Notes under the pieces: model-generated
Told to the model about the DNA's origin: nothing
The model's database searches: none
The model's input: the letters and a program-made list of their open reading frames with translations, nothing else
Program-made: the position numbers and the translations under genes
NCBI GenBank assembly: GCA_021828185.1
Contig: JAKASI010000007.1
Span: 1-51,465, forward strand
DNA length: 51,465 bases
From: an archaeon
GTDB taxonomy: Archaea > Thermoproteota > Nitrososphaeria > Nitrososphaerales > UBA183
Reading direction: 5' to 3'
Shown here: positions 51,161 to 51,465 of the stretch, in pieces
Position numbering within the stretch: the first letter of the stretch is position 1
Layout of the letters: each line of letters opens with the position of its first letter

Positions 51161-51355
51161 CAGTGCTCAGGCCCCTCTTTCAACCTATAAAGGCTCCCCT
51201 GCGCCGTCCCCCACTTCTCTTCGCAGCAACCATCGCAGCAGCCGCAGCACGCCACGCAGTCCGCCTCCGACCCGGCGTGACGAGCGCGAGAGTAGTTATT
51301 GACCGGCCGGAGTCTCCCGACAGGATATAAGCAGAGCCTGGGCGGGCGCCTGCTA

Positions 51356-51465
51356 GGGGTCGTCGGCTAGTCTGGTCTAGGCTTCAAGCCTCGGGAAGAG
51401 CAGGTCGCTTCGGGAGCCTGTCTCGAGACCGCTTGAGATCGCTGGTTCAAATCCGGCCGACCCCA
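51356..51465 (+). tRNA. tRNA-Pro(CGG) with a 34-nt intron
   Basis: Acceptor GGGGTCG/CGACCCC with discriminator A as the last base of the window, T arm GCTGG-TTCAAAT-CCGGC, variable AGATC. The anticodon stem CAAGC/GCTTG is perfect, and the loop CTCGGGC (anticodon CGG, 51392-51394) is interrupted after position 37 by an intron at 51396-51429. The splice helix CTCG/CGAG is perfect and AGA/TCT plus CAGG/CCTG form the inner hairpin. The D stem has one mismatch. A TATA box GATATAA lies at 51324-51330. Confidence 0.93.

Overview
The window is a gene-dense, GC-rich stretch of an archaeal chromosome. The 5' part of a 16S rRNA gene (minus strand, left edge) reads like Nitrososphaeria/Thaumarchaeota. 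The archaeal assignment is supported by the PolD small subunit, Orc1/Cdc6, an RPA-type single-strand binding protein, Alba, Elf1, GGGP synthase for ether lipids, a GHMP-type shikimate kinase, and BHB-type introns in all five tRNA genes. A five-gene branched-chain amino acid ABC importer, a 2-oxoacid:ferredoxin oxidoreductase, a secreted sedolisin and the absence of ammonia-oxidation genes here suggest a heterotroph, perhaps from an acidic habitat such as group I.1c soil lineages. That placement is inference.

Layout. 0-6 kb: 16S rRNA with its promoter, a small membrane protein, an ITPase/XTPase-like protein, the two-subunit oxidoreductase, and a divergent AbrB-PhoU regulator. 6-10.9 kb: intron-bearing tRNA-Leu, sedolisin, prephenate dehydratase, and a PadR regulator divergent from a ChrB-like gene plus a beta-propeller, with a clear palindromic operator. 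10.9-20.6 kb: a nearly complete aromatic amino acid locus. One overlapping minus-strand operon runs aroD-aroE-aroK-aroA-aroC-(chorismate mutase/aminotransferase fusion)-tyrA; a divergent pair, DAHP synthase and aroB, lies behind a leader able to fold into hairpins. 21-29.5 kb: mixed region with a probably acquired serine hydrolase, small regulators, coiled-coil and zinc-ribbon proteins, peroxiredoxin, IscA-like protein, a tRNA-Ser with two introns and a dienelactone hydrolase. 29.5-34.6 kb: two tandem ThyX-like genes that look like a split thymidylate synthase, a phosphohexomutase, PolD DP1 and convergent Orc1/Cdc6. 34.7-42.5 kb: a two-HTH regulator, TrpB2 and the liv operon, then an RHS remnant. 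43-51.5 kb: GGGP synthase with Elf1, small regulators, a candidate replication origin, a frameshifted methyltransferase, tRNA-Thr, tRNA-Met (two introns), RPA, a class III aminotransferase, Alba and tRNA-Pro.

The most striking element is the intergenic region 45632-46141. It carries three well-matched 24-bp origin recognition boxes and one diverged copy, in mixed orientation. Three tandem pairs of the hexamer GTGAAC, spaced 8-10 bp, are interleaved with or beside them. Winged-helix genes flank it on both sides, one of them membrane-anchored. A related box overlaps the start of orc1/cdc6 11 kb away.

Many predicted starts lie about 25-35 bp downstream of a TATA-like box, consistent with leaderless transcripts; this was used to choose several starts. 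At least two genes need one-base corrections to read through (24.67 kb and 46.6-46.8 kb), and trpB2 may need one, so single-base assembly errors or recent pseudogenes should be considered.
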